The notes under the pieces: model-generated
Told to the model about the DNA's origin: nothing
The model's input: only the letters and a program-made list of their open reading frames with translations
Database searches by the model: none
Assembly (NCBI GenBank): GCA_937974825.1
Contig: CALJVD010000022.1
Coordinates: 1 to 40,176 of the forward strand
Reading direction: 5' to 3'
Length of the DNA: 40,176 bases
DNA from: an uncultured Oceanospirillaceae bacterium
Lineage (GTDB): Bacteria; Pseudomonadota; Gammaproteobacteria; Pseudomonadales; Oceanobacteraceae
Shown: one piece after another, positions 1 through 7,300 of the stretch
Numbering within the stretch: the first letter of the stretch is position 1
Layout: the number at the start of each line of letters is the position of its first letter
Translations under genes and position numbers: made by a program

Positions 1-227
1 TCTTGTGTGTAGAAGCGTTGGAAGTTCAACACGCCTTCATTAGATTCATCAAGAAGACCTGTTGTTAAAATTTGTGATGACCGTATTAACCCGTTAGAGA
101 TATCTTGTTGCCCAGCCGTCACCTGGACATTGACCGTACTAACTCTTCGCTTATCGTCATTATCACTACAACCAACAAGCGCTAAAGACGCAGTTAACGC
201 TACCAACAATGTACGTTTAATACTCAT
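1..227 (-). CDS. Putative lipoprotein, 3' end cut off by window edge
   Basis: An open frame runs leftward from an ATG at 227-225 to the window start, so only the first 75 residues are visible. The N-terminus is a textbook lipoprotein signal: a short basic start (MSIKR), a hydrophobic stretch, and a lipobox LVGC with the lipidated cysteine at residue 20, followed by SDNDD. The aspartate just after the Cys+1 Ser suggests a membrane-attached periplasmic protein, but sorting cannot be decided from this. I do not recognise the mature part (it begins STVNVQVTAGQQ). It diverges from purB across about 315 bases. No strong ribosome-binding site is visible before the ATG, but no better start fits the signal peptide. 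Confidence 0.7.
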   Translation of the reverse strand, partial: MSIKRTLLVALTASLALVGCSDNDDKRRVSTVNVQVTAGQQDISNGLIRSSQILTTGLLDESNEGVLNFQRFYTQ

Positions 228-554
228 AAAATAAGGGTTCCGACACTCTAACAAGGATAAATCAGGTTATGATAACAGGGTTACTGCCATTTCAAAGACA
301 ACTAAACAAATTAAATGGTTCAAACTAAAGCAGACTGTAATAAATCCTGCATATCCGTTAAAATGAGATACTTTCTTATTTACTAGTACCCTTCCATAAG
401 GTTCTATCGCAACTCGCCAGTCTTATGCAGTACAGTCCAACATACTTTTATTAGGCGGCATAAAATACTGCCCGATATCACTGATAATTAATTAATTTTC
501 CGCTATAATTGCGCGCTTAAATTAAACCTTTGAATTTCTGTAATGAGAGTTGCC
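228..554. other. Divergent intergenic region, lipoprotein gene / purB
   Basis: About 315 bases, AT-rich, with no open frame worth calling on either strand. It should carry promoters for both flanking genes. The purB one is visible near its right end and is listed separately. I saw no tRNA, strong dyad or repeat here. Confidence 0.6.
481..509 (+). promoter_or_regulatory. Predicted sigma-70 promoter of purB
   Basis: A perfect TATAAT lies at 504-509. A weak -35 (CTGATA at 481-486) is 17 bases upstream. It is followed by a GC-rich discriminator (TGCGCGC), which would suit growth-rate control of a purine gene. No PurR-like operator was identified with confidence. Confidence 0.55.
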
Positions 555-1937
555 ATGTCCTTGCAAAACACTCCGGAGCTATTTGCTCTAACCGCTGTTT
601 CTCCTATTGATGGTCGTTATGGTAGTAGAACCGCTGACTTACGCACCATTTTTTCAGAATACGGATTAATCCGTGCCCGCGTAGAAGTAGAGATTCGTTG
701 GTTGCAACACTTAGCTAAACACCCAGAAATCAAAGAAGTTTCTGAATTCTCCCCTGCTACCAACGCTTTATTAGACAGCATTGTTACAGATTTCAACGAA
801 GAAGACGCACTGCGCGTTAAAGCCATTGAAGCTACCACCAACCATGACGTTAAAGCGGTTGAGTACTTTATTAAAGAAAAGTTTGCCGGTAATGATGAAC
901 TAATGGCTATTAACGAATTCGTTCACTTTGCTTGCACGTCAGAAGACATCAATAACTTATCTCACGCATTAATGCTAAAAGCAGGTCGTGAAGCGTCTTT
1001 ACCGCTAATGCAAAAAATTGCAGACGAAATTCGTACACTTGCGCACAACAACGCTGATGTTCCCATGCTATCACGCACCCACGGCCAAACAGCTTCTCCA
1101 ACCACGCTCGGTAAAGAGATGGCAAACGTTGTGTATCGTTTAGAACGTCAAATCAAACAAATTCAAAATGTTGAACTATTGGGCAAAATTAATGGTGCCG
1201 TTGGTAACTATAATGCGCACCTAAGCGCTTACCCAAGCGTTGATTGGCAAGCAAACGCTGAGAGTTTTGTGACATCACTCGGTTTAGACTGGAACCCCTA
1301 TACCACTCAAATCGAACCACACGACTACATTGCCGAGCTGTTTGACGCATACGCACGCTTTAACACAATCGTAATCGACTTTAACCGTGATATTTGGGGT
1401 TATATTTCACTAGGTTACTTTAAGCAACGTACCATCGAAGGCGAAGTTGGCTCATCAACCATGCCGCACAAAGTAAACCCTATCGATTTTGAAAACTCAG
1501 AAGGTAACTTGGGTATTGCTAATGCGGTGATGCAACACTTAGCAACTAAGCTACCAATATCACGCTGGCAGCGTGACCTAACAGACTCAACCGTGTTACG
1601 TAACATGGGCGTTGGTTTAGGTTATAGCCTTATTGCTTACCACGCTGTTTTAAAAGGCATTAGCAAGCTAGAAGTAAACGCAGCACGCTTAAGTGAAGAT
1701 TTAAACAACGCTTGGGAAGTTCTTGCTGAGCCTATCCAAACCGTTATGCGTCGTTACGCTATTGAAAAGCCTTACGAAAAACTAAAAGAGTTCACTCGTG
1801 GTAAAGCCATTACTCAATCAGCCATGGTTGAATTTATTGCATCACTAGACTTACCACAGGATGTAAAAGACGAGTTAAACGCGCTAACTCCTGCAAACTA
1901 CATTGGTAATGCAGTAGCACAAGCTAAAAACGTTTAA
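555..1937 (+). CDS. purB: Adenylosuccinate lyase
   Basis: PurB catalyses two purine-synthesis steps: SAICAR to AICAR plus fumarate, and adenylosuccinate to AMP plus fumarate. The N-terminal motif LTAVSPIDGRYG matches the gammaproteobacterial enzyme. The fumarase/aspartase superfamily signature is present as GSSTMPHKVNP, the flexible loop that carries the catalytic serine. The T-S-E-D-I-N motif lies in the first third, and the chain length (460 residues) is typical (E. coli 456). An in-frame ATG also exists at 543. I prefer 555 because GAGAG lies about 6 bases before it and no Shine-Dalgarno precedes 543. The gene is monocistronic, with a strong terminator immediately after. Confidence 0.95.
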   Translation: MSLQNTPELFALTAVSPIDGRYGSRTADLRTIFSEYGLIRARVEVEIRWLQHLAKHPEIKEVSEFSPATNALLDSIVTDFNEEDALRVKAIEATTNHDVKAVEYFIKEKFAGNDELMAINEFVHFACTSEDINNLSHALMLKAGREASLPLMQKIADEIRTLAHNNADVPMLSRTHGQTASPTTLGKEMANVVYRLERQIKQIQNVELLGKINGAVGNYNAHLSAYPSVDWQANAESFVTSLGLDWNPYTTQIEPHDYIAELFDAYARFNTIVIDFNRDIWGYISLGYFKQRTIEGEVGSSTMPHKVNPIDFENSEGNLGIANAVMQHLATKLPISRWQRDLTDSTVLRNMGVGLGYSLIAYHAVLKGISKLEVNAARLSEDLNNAWEVLAEPIQTVMRRYAIEKPYEKLKEFTRGKAITQSAMVEFIASLDLPQDVKDELNALTPANYIGNAVAQAKNV

Positions 1938-1949
1938 TTCTTTTCGCCT

Positions 1950-1975
1950 AGGGCGCATCATTGCGCCCTCTTCTT
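1950..1975 (+). terminator. Rho-independent terminator after purB
   Basis: An 8-bp perfect stem AGGGCGCA (1950-1957) / TGCGCCCT (1962-1969) with a TCAT loop is followed by a T-rich tail (CTTCTTTCTTC). It sits 13 bases after the purB stop. Confidence 0.85.
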
Positions 1976-2022
1976 TCTTCATTTCTTAACACCCACTCTT
2001 ATTGATACAAAGAGCCCTCACC

Positions 2023-3180
2023 ATGCATATACTAGGTCACTTAACTGTTGAAGAATTTCTCCGTGATTATTGGCAAAAAAAGCCCGTACTCATTCGCAAT
2101 GCATGGCCTGGGTTTGAACCCTTGCTCAGTGCAGAGGAGTTAGCAGGTTTAAGCCTTGAAGAAGAGATTGAAAGCCGAATAGTTCAAGAAGAAGGTCCTG
2201 ATGAGCCTTGGCAGGTAAGCACTGGTCCTTTCAGTGAAGACACCTATCAAAACCTTCCTAAAGAAAAATGGACGTTATTAGTACAGGCTGTCGACCAGTG
2301 GATACCCGAAGCTGCCGACCTACTAGAGCATTTTCGCTTTATTCCCAGCTGGCGTATTGATGACTTAATGATTAGCTATGCCGTTAATGGTGGTTCGGTG
2401 GGCCCGCATTACGATCAGTACGATGTATTTTTACTGCAAGCCGAAGGTCAGCGCGAATGGCGCATTGGTCAAATGTGCAGCGAACAATCGGCCATCGTTA
2501 AAGGCCCGAAAATTCGGTTACTTGAACAATTTGATCAGACAGATAGTTTTGTACTTAACCCGGGTGACATGCTTTATTTACCCCCTAAGCTCGCCCACTA
2601 CGGTATAGCACAGGGTGAGTGCATGACCTACTCTATAGGCTTTCGTGCACCCAGCGTAGCCGAGCTAAGCCAAGCCTTAGCCGATGATATTAGCCAACAC
2701 AGCAGTGAAGACATTCGTTATCATGACGCCGACCTTAAGCTGCAAGCTGATACAGGCTTAGTTAGTTCAGAAGCCAGTCAACGTTTACGTGAACTCATTG
2801 CCGATATTTTAAATGATGAAGATCGCCTACAGAATATTTTAGGGCGATTAATGACCGAGCCTAAATACCCAGATTATTTACCAGATGTTTTGGATGATAT
2901 CGAATGGGAAGATTTAGCTGAAGAACTCGCTCACTCTAAGACATGGCGTAGAGCTGAGTTTGCGCGCTTCGCCTTCAGCGATGGCAAAGAAACCCTAAGC
3001 TTTTATGCTTTGGGCATGAGTCGTGAATTTATGCCTGAACAACGCGATTTACTAGCGTATTTATCCAATACTAACGAATACAACACTGAAACACTGCTTG
3101 GCTTAGCAAAGTCTGAAGAAGCGCAAGCGCTACTACTTCAACTGTGTCAAAGACAATATATATATAGCATTGAAGAATAA
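2023..3180 (+). CDS. roxA: 50S ribosomal protein uL16 arginine 3-hydroxylase (YcfD/RoxA-like)
   Basis: This is a JmjC/cupin 2-oxoglutarate and Fe(II) dependent oxygenase of the YcfD family, which hydroxylates an arginine of ribosomal protein uL16. The match to E. coli YcfD is clear along the N-terminal two thirds: W-Q-K-K-P-V near the start, WRIDDLMIS, then the iron ligands H129 and D131 in GPHYDQYD and H192 in LAHYG, then YSIGFRAP. The C-terminal winged-helix-like part is more divergent. Length is 385 residues against about 373 in E. coli. An upstream TTG at 2002 is possible, but the ATG at 2023 has AAAGAG about 8 bases before it and starts where the family starts. It is separated from purB by a terminator, so it is probably transcribed alone. 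Confidence 0.9.
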   Translation: MHILGHLTVEEFLRDYWQKKPVLIRNAWPGFEPLLSAEELAGLSLEEEIESRIVQEEGPDEPWQVSTGPFSEDTYQNLPKEKWTLLVQAVDQWIPEAADLLEHFRFIPSWRIDDLMISYAVNGGSVGPHYDQYDVFLLQAEGQREWRIGQMCSEQSAIVKGPKIRLLEQFDQTDSFVLNPGDMLYLPPKLAHYGIAQGECMTYSIGFRAPSVAELSQALADDISQHSSEDIRYHDADLKLQADTGLVSSEASQRLRELIADILNDEDRLQNILGRLMTEPKYPDYLPDVLDDIEWEDLAEELAHSKTWRRAEFARFAFSDGKETLSFYALGMSREFMPEQRDLLAYLSNTNEYNTETLLGLAKSEEAQALLLQLCQRQYIYSIEE

Positions 3181-3202
3181 TCACTGAAAATTATTCGATA
3201 CA

Positions 3203-3229
3203 ACAGGTGAGCCTAGAGCGCTCACCTGT
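3203..3229. terminator. Perfect 10-bp hairpin between convergent genes
   Basis: ACAGGTGAGC (3203-3212) pairs with GCTCACCTGT (3220-3229) around a 7-base loop, between the stops of the roxA-like gene and the leftward DUF3429 gene. There is no run of T on either side, so it may act as a bidirectional barrier or 3'-end stabiliser rather than a classical intrinsic terminator. Confidence 0.55.
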
Positions 3230-3237
3230 GCTAACAA

Positions 3238-3654
3238 CTAATTGACGGCAATAAATACCATAACATGCAGCACAGTCACGACAGTCGTTAGGACGTTGCG
3301 CATACGTTTATAAGACTTAGTATAGGTATCTTTAAAAATAGGGTTAGATTCTGTCCATAAAAGCAGCCAAAAACCAACACTAGTCATTATGACGGATACG
3401 TTTATTGGTAGAAAGTAAGCTAAAATACCCCATACAAAAACCCCTACCGACAGCTCTACTGGTATTTCATTAATCTGTTCAGGATGCGCTTGCTCTATTC
3501 CCCAGCAACCACCGGCTAAGAAAGATAATATTAATACTGAATAGAGTTTAAACATCTCTTCAGCACCTTCCACACCAAACAATATGGCGACGGCACCCGC
3601 AACAAATGGTACTAAGCCGGCATAACCGAGTTTTTCAGAAAACGACAAAGCCAT
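3238..3654 (-). CDS. DUF3429 family membrane protein
   Basis: A small inner-membrane protein of 138 residues with about four hydrophobic segments: around residues 10-27 (LGYAGLVPFVAGAVAI), 38-50 (YSVLILSFLAGGCWG), 68-95 and 117-136. The arrangement GYAGLVPF followed by a YSVLILSFLAGG-W-G segment is what I associate with DUF3429, whose function is unknown. An AGGAG ribosome-binding site lies about 9 bases before the ATG. It is the last gene of the kdsC-kdsB group, 58 bases after kdsB, so it may be cotranscribed. That says little about its role. Confidence 0.75.
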   Translation of the reverse strand: MALSFSEKLGYAGLVPFVAGAVAILFGVEGAEEMFKLYSVLILSFLAGGCWGIEQAHPEQINEIPVELSVGVFVWGILAYFLPINVSVIMTSVGFWLLLWTESNPIFKDTYTKSYKRMRNVLTTVVTVLHVMVFIAVN

Positions 3655-3712
3655 TAAGTGTACTCCTAATTAACGGCAAAAAATCAAGCGAGCAATTGTG
3701 CCTGTAATTATT

Positions 3713-4483
3713 TTATATTGCTAGCAACTCTAACTCATGCTCTACCCTTTTAACATCCTCAAGGGTATCAACACCATGCCCTGGGGCCTCATCAATGACA
3801 GACATGTGAATTTTAACGCCATACCACAGTGCTCTAAGCTGCTCGAGCGACTCAGTGGTTTCTAAAGCACAGGGTTCCATTTCTACGTATTGTTTTAAGA
3901 ATGAGACTCTATAAGCGTACATTCCAATATGACGATACACTGGCATTTTAGTGGTCATATTATTTAGACCGTTTTTGTACTCGTCTCTATCCCAAGGAAT
4001 ACTGGCACGACTAAAGTACAGGGCAAAATTTCTCTTATCTAACACCGCTTTAACGACGTTTGGATTAAAAGCATCTAAATCGTTATGCAAAGGTGTGCAA
4101 AGAGAGCTCATGCCGGCCTCAGGGTGCTCGATTAATCCGTTGGCGGTGAGTTCTATCAAGCGTTGTGGAGTAAGCGGCTCATCCCCTTGTAAATTAACGA
4201 TAACAGTGTCGTCACTCCAGCCTTTAATGCTTGCCACTTCAGCAATGCGTTCAGTGCCATTTTCGTGCTCTAAAGAGGTCATGACAACATCAGCACCAAA
4301 CTCTTTAGCCACAGATTCAATACGATCATCGTCTGTTGCTATAACAACCTCTTTGATTCCCGTGGCAACGGCACGCTCGTAAACGTGCTGTATCATTGGT
4401 TTACCAGCCAGTTTTATTAGCGGCTTACCGGGTAAACGTGTCGATGCAAATCGTGCGGGTATAACTATCTTATAAGGATCCAT
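3713..4483 (-). CDS. kdsB: 3-deoxy-manno-octulosonate cytidylyltransferase (CMP-KDO synthetase)
   Basis: KdsB activates KDO with CTP to make CMP-KDO for the inner core of lipopolysaccharide. The nucleotidyltransferase signature is at the N-terminus (IPARFASTRLPGKPL, residues 8-22), then GKPMIQHVYERA, IATDD, NLQGDEP (metal-binding aspartate), and YRHIGMYAYR and LEQLRALWYG in the C-terminal half. The 256-residue length is normal (E. coli 248). It follows kdsC with an 11-base gap in the same direction. The pair therefore supplies two consecutive steps (KDO-8-phosphate hydrolysis, then CMP activation). Confidence 0.95.
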   Translation of the reverse strand: MDPYKIVIPARFASTRLPGKPLIKLAGKPMIQHVYERAVATGIKEVVIATDDDRIESVAKEFGADVVMTSLEHENGTERIAEVASIKGWSDDTVIVNLQGDEPLTPQRLIELTANGLIEHPEAGMSSLCTPLHNDLDAFNPNVVKAVLDKRNFALYFSRASIPWDRDEYKNGLNNMTTKMPVYRHIGMYAYRVSFLKQYVEMEPCALETTESLEQLRALWYGVKIHMSVIDEAPGHGVDTLEDVKRVEHELELLAI

Positions 4484-4494
4484 AACAACTCTAA

Positions 4495-5046
4495 TTACTG
4501 TTCAAATTCAGGAAGCATTGCTTTGATATATGCGTCTTCTAAAGACATACGACTGCCGAGTATTAGATCTGCCACTTCTCGTGCCACACCTTTACCACCA
4601 GGCGCATGGGTAACAAGATGAGCCTGCTCTTTAACCATCCAAAAGGCATCATTCGGTGCAACGCCTAAACCAACACGCTTAATAACTTTTAAATCAATAA
4701 CATCATCGCCAACATAGCACACCTCGTTAGGCGCTATGTTTAACTCACCAAGCAATTGAGTGAGAACCGGCCACTTATCTTTCGACCCTGGAAAGAAATG
4801 ACTGATTCCTAAATCCTGTGCGCGTCGCTTTAATGGCAATGAATCTTTAGCTGAGATAATAGCGGTATGAATACCATAAGTTTGAAGCAGTTTAATTCCG
4901 ACACCATCTTTGACATTAAAGTGTTTAACTTCTTCGCCAGTAGCACTATAGGTTAAGGTGCCATCGGTTAAGACACCATCAACATCGAAGACCACCAATT
5001 TAATATTAGCCGCAAGTGCTTTAATGGCGGGAGCAAGAGATTGCAT
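4495..5046 (-). CDS. kdsC: 3-deoxy-D-manno-octulosonate 8-phosphate phosphatase
   Basis: A HAD-superfamily phosphatase that converts KDO-8-phosphate to KDO in the cytoplasm. Motif I is FDVDGVLTDG with the nucleophile D21 and acid/base D23. Motif II is ISAKDS, motif III is the lysine in the PGSKDK region, and motif IV is GDDVIDL. There is no large cap domain, as expected for the tetrameric KdsC type. Its 183 residues match E. coli KdsC (188). It is the first gene of kdsC-kdsB-DUF3429. Its promoter must lie in the 132 bases between it and the distal tRNA-Ala, unless tRNA transcription reads through. Confidence 0.93.
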   Translation of the reverse strand: MQSLAPAIKALAANIKLVVFDVDGVLTDGTLTYSATGEEVKHFNVKDGVGIKLLQTYGIHTAIISAKDSLPLKRRAQDLGISHFFPGSKDKWPVLTQLLGELNIAPNEVCYVGDDVIDLKVIKRVGLGVAPNDAFWMVKEQAHLVTHAPGGKGVAREVADLILGSRMSLEDAYIKAMLPEFEQ

Positions 5047-5173
5047 GTTTAATCCGTTATTAATTATTTCATGGCATTGTAAACAATTTAATACAACAAC
5101 TTAAGCGCTTAAAGACAATGTCGCTTTAAATTCGTATGAATAAAAATTGAATTTATAAAAGAAGAGATTATTT

Positions 5174-5254
5174 GAATTTGGTGGAGCCTAGCGGGATCGA
5201 ACCGCTGACCTCAACACTGCCAGTGTTGCGCTCTCCCAGCTGAGCTAAGGCCCC
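5174..5254. repeat. 81-bp direct repeat, copy 1 (contains tRNA-Ala)
   Basis: Identical by eye to 5352-5432. The identity covers the whole tRNA-Ala gene plus the five bases downstream of its CCA end. The two copies flank the tRNA-Glu gene. Confidence 0.85.
5179..5254 (-). tRNA. tRNA-Ala (GGC), distal copy
   Basis: A 76-nt cloverleaf with encoded CCA. The acceptor stem begins GGGGCCT, the D-arm contains GCTCAGCTGGGAGAGC, the anticodon loop is CTGGCAG (anticodon GGC), and the T-arm contains GGTTCGATCCC. GGC reads GCC/GCU alanine codons. It is the last gene of the Ala-Glu-Ala transcript. Confidence 0.95.
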
Positions 5255-5259
5255 AAAGA

Positions 5260-5335
5260 TGGCATCCCCAAGGGGATTCGAACCCCTGTTACCGCCGTGA
5301 AAGGGCGGTGTCCTAGGCCTCTAGACGATGGGGAC
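5260..5335 (-). tRNA. tRNA-Glu (TTC)
   Basis: A 76-nt cloverleaf with encoded CCA. The anticodon loop within CCGCCCTTTCACGGCGG gives anticodon TTC, and the T-arm is GGGGTTCGAATCCCC. The acceptor stem pairs GTCCCCA with TGGGGAT, which leaves a G1-U72 wobble instead of the G1-C72 pair of E. coli tRNA-Glu. It lies about 190 bases downstream of gltX, the gene for its own synthetase. Confidence 0.95.
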
Positions 5336-5351
5336 ACAGGACTGATATTGC

Positions 5352-5432
5352 GAATTTGGTGGAGCCTAGCGGGATCGAACCGCTGACCTCAACACTGCCA
5401 GTGTTGCGCTCTCCCAGCTGAGCTAAGGCCCC
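5352..5432. repeat. 81-bp direct repeat, copy 2 (contains tRNA-Ala)
   Basis: Second copy of the repeat at 5174-5254. Recombination between the two would delete the tRNA-Glu gene and leave one tRNA-Ala gene. Confidence 0.85.
5357..5432 (-). tRNA. tRNA-Ala (GGC), promoter-proximal copy
   Basis: Identical in sequence to the tRNA-Ala gene at 5179-5254, with anticodon GGC and encoded CCA. It is the first gene of the leftward Ala-Glu-Ala cluster, starting about 18 bases after the predicted -10. Confidence 0.95.
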
Positions 5433-5449
5433 TCGCAAAAGGTGGGCGC

Positions 5450-5478
5450 ATATTACTGTTACGCCCATAAGGTGTCAA
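5450..5478 (-). promoter_or_regulatory. Strong sigma-70 promoter of the tRNA-Ala/Glu/Ala operon
   Basis: On the minus strand a perfect -35 TTGACA (5478-5473) is followed 17 bases later by TAATAT (5455-5450). A GC-rich discriminator (GCGCCC) comes right after the -10, the hallmark of stable-RNA promoters under stringent (ppGpp/DksA) control. It lies between the gltX stop and the tRNAs, so the tRNAs do not depend on gltX transcription. Confidence 0.8.
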
Positions 5479-5526
5479 CCTATTGAATTAGAATCTTGCC
5501 ATAATTCAGTAGGTTAACGAGTTTTC

Positions 5527-7014
5527 TTACAACTCACCTAGTGCGTTATACGCTTTTTCTAGTTTTTTAAGTTTTTTCTTACCGATATCACCGGCGACTG
5601 TTTGCAAGGCATTGCGCACACGAGCACGGCTCATGTCTGGGCCGAGTACAACCATACTGTCTAATACAGAGATAGTTGCAGAGGTCCCTGCAATCGCAAT
5701 AAAGAACGGATACAACAAGTCTTTAGTTTTCAATTCCAGAGCCTTCCCTAGTGGGAATAATGCTTGCTGAATACTGTCTCTGTCCCAAAAGCGAATGGCT
5801 TCTAGACGCCATAGACCAAACTGCAGTACTTCCGTCAATTTATCATCATCGTACGCTTTATTCGCTAGCTGTTCGGCGGTTAAGGTTGGAATACCTGCCA
5901 AAAAGTGACCCGCTAAAGGAGCGACATCAGAAAACACTTCAACACGAGGTTGAATGTGAGGAATTAATGGCATCACACGTTCAGGCTTAAGCCCCCAATC
6001 GGCAAAACGCTGAGCAAAGGTTGCATCATCTAAGTCGCGCAACCAGAGGCTATTTAACCAACGTAGCTTTTCAACATCAAACACTGGACCGCCCAGAGAT
6101 ACGCGACGAATATCAAAATGTTCGAACATTTCTTCTAAAGTAAACTTCTCACGCTCGTCGGGCATAGACCATCCCATACGGGCAAGATAATTGAGCAGTG
6201 CTTCTGGCATAAAGCCCATGCGTTCGTAGAATAATATTGAAGTAGGGTTTTTACGCTTACTAAGCTTACTTTTGTCTGGGTTACGTAACAGCGGCATATG
6301 ACAAAGATGCGGCATATCCCAACCAAAGTATTGATACAGCAACTTATGCTTAGGCGCTGAACTGATCCATTCTTCACCACGAATAACATGGGTGATTTGC
6401 ATTAAATGGTCATCAACAACGTTGGCTAAATGATAGGTGGGCAAACCATCAGATTTCAGTAAAATCTGAGCATCTACTTGCGACCATTCTAGTTCTATCG
6501 TGCCGCGCAGCATATCATCGATAACACAAGTGCCCTCTTCCGGTACATTCATACGTACCACAAAAGGCATATTCTCGGCTTCGCGCTTTGCTACTTCGTC
6601 TGCTGGTAAGTATAAGTCGGATGGCTTTAATGCCGAACTATTACCACTGGCTTGCTTTTGGTTACGTAATTCATCTAACTCTTCAGGTGTACGGTAGCAT
6701 TTAAACGCATGACCATTATCTAACAATTGCTGAACGTGCTCTTGGTATATGTCTGCTCGTTCACTTTGACGGTATGGGCCGTGTGGGCCGCCAACGTCTG
6801 GTCCTTCCGACCACTCAACACCTAACCAACGTAAGCTATCCATAATGGCTTGTTCAGATTCAGCAGTACTGCGTACTTGGTCAGTATCTTCAATACGAAG
6901 AATAAACTCACCACCTTGCTGCTTAGCAAAGGCTAAGTTGAACAATGCGACATAAGCGGTACCAACATGTGGATCGCCAGTTGGGGATGGAGCTACACGG
7001 GTGCGAACAGTCAT
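5527..7014 (-). CDS. gltX: Glutamyl-tRNA synthetase
   Basis: GltX charges tRNA-Glu with glutamate. It is a class I synthetase with APSPTGDPHVGT at residues 8-19 (HVGT is the HIGH motif) and SKLSKRK as the KMSKS-type motif in the middle of the chain. FILRIEDTD and the C-terminal anticodon-binding helices are also present. The length of 495 residues is normal for the bacterial discriminating type. A clear AAGAGA ribosome-binding site precedes the ATG. The gene is preceded by its own promoter and by tRNA-Ser, and followed by tRNA-Glu with a separate promoter. The N-terminal GGPHGPYRQS motif also fits GltX rather than GlnS. Confidence 0.95.
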   Translation of the reverse strand: MTVRTRVAPSPTGDPHVGTAYVALFNLAFAKQQGGEFILRIEDTDQVRSTAESEQAIMDSLRWLGVEWSEGPDVGGPHGPYRQSERADIYQEHVQQLLDNGHAFKCYRTPEELDELRNQKQASGNSSALKPSDLYLPADEVAKREAENMPFVVRMNVPEEGTCVIDDMLRGTIELEWSQVDAQILLKSDGLPTYHLANVVDDHLMQITHVIRGEEWISSAPKHKLLYQYFGWDMPHLCHMPLLRNPDKSKLSKRKNPTSILFYERMGFMPEALLNYLARMGWSMPDEREKFTLEEMFEHFDIRRVSLGGPVFDVEKLRWLNSLWLRDLDDATFAQRFADWGLKPERVMPLIPHIQPRVEVFSDVAPLAGHFLAGIPTLTAEQLANKAYDDDKLTEVLQFGLWRLEAIRFWDRDSIQQALFPLGKALELKTKDLLYPFFIAIAGTSATISVLDSMVVLGPDMSRARVRNALQTVAGDIGKKKLKKLEKAYNALGEL

Positions 7015-7050
7015 GAAAACATCTCTTTAAGTTAAGAAAATCTTTCGGTA

Positions 7051-7079
7051 ATTATAGAGAAAGTCGCCTTGAACACCAA
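7051..7079 (-). promoter_or_regulatory. Predicted promoter of gltX
   Basis: A perfect TATAAT on the minus strand (7056-7051) lies 17 bases downstream of TTGGTG (7079-7074). The -35 falls inside a small dyad CCTTG-AACAC-CAAGG (7067-7081), which could be incidental. Confidence 0.5.
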
Positions 7080-7094
7080 GGCAATACAAAACGC

Positions 7095-7122
7095 AAAAAA
7101 AAAGCCCCAATCTTGGAGCTTT
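7095..7122 (-). terminator. Rho-independent terminator of tRNA-Ser
   Basis: On the minus strand AAAGCTCCAA (7122-7113) pairs with TTGGGGCTTT (7110-7101), with one G-T pair. A run of T follows (the A run at 7095-7103 on the plus strand). It starts 11 bases after the tRNA-Ser 3' end and separates it from gltX. Confidence 0.85.
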
Positions 7123-7133
7123 TATTATAATTC

Positions 7134-7223
7134 TGGCGGTGAGAGAGGGATTCGAACCCTCGATAGGGATAAACCTATACACGCTTTCCAGGCGTGCTCC
7201 TTCAACCACTCGGACACCTCACC
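7134..7223 (-). tRNA. tRNA-Ser (GGA)
   Basis: A 90-nt class II tRNA with a long variable arm and encoded CCA. The acceptor stem is GGTGAGG / CTCTCACC, the anticodon loop CTGGAAA gives anticodon GGA, and the T-arm is GGGTTCGAATCCC. It closely resembles the E. coli GGA-anticodon serine tRNA. It is a single-gene transcript with its own promoter and terminator. Confidence 0.95.
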
Positions 7224-7235
7224 GTAAGGCTGCGC

Positions 7236-7264
7236 ACTATAAACAGCTTAAGGGGTTTCGTCAA
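7236..7264 (-). promoter_or_regulatory. Strong promoter of tRNA-Ser
   Basis: On the minus strand TTGACG (7264-7259), a 17-base spacer and TATAGT (7241-7236), then a GCGC discriminator 12 bases before the mature tRNA. It has the same architecture as the Ala/Glu/Ala tRNA promoter. Confidence 0.8.
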
Positions 7265-7300
7265 TACGAATTCCTTAGCAGCCTTACCAAGTCATTGTTT

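Noticed and set aside
2002..2022. TTG start for the roxA-like gene
   Set aside because: The ATG at 2023 has a ribosome-binding site at proper distance and matches the family N-terminus.
5047..5178. Terminator for the tRNA-Ala/Glu/Ala operon
   Set aside because: Only loose AT-rich pairing and the loopless palindrome TTAAGCGCTTAA were found, with no GC stem plus T-run.
5174..5432. Possible CRISPR or mobile repeat because of identical 81-bp copies
   Set aside because: The copies are complete tRNA-Ala genes and the spacer is a tRNA-Glu gene.
7027..7209. 60-codon minus-strand frame at tRNA-Ser
   Set aside because: It overlaps the tRNA, its terminator and the gltX promoter, so it cannot be a real gene.
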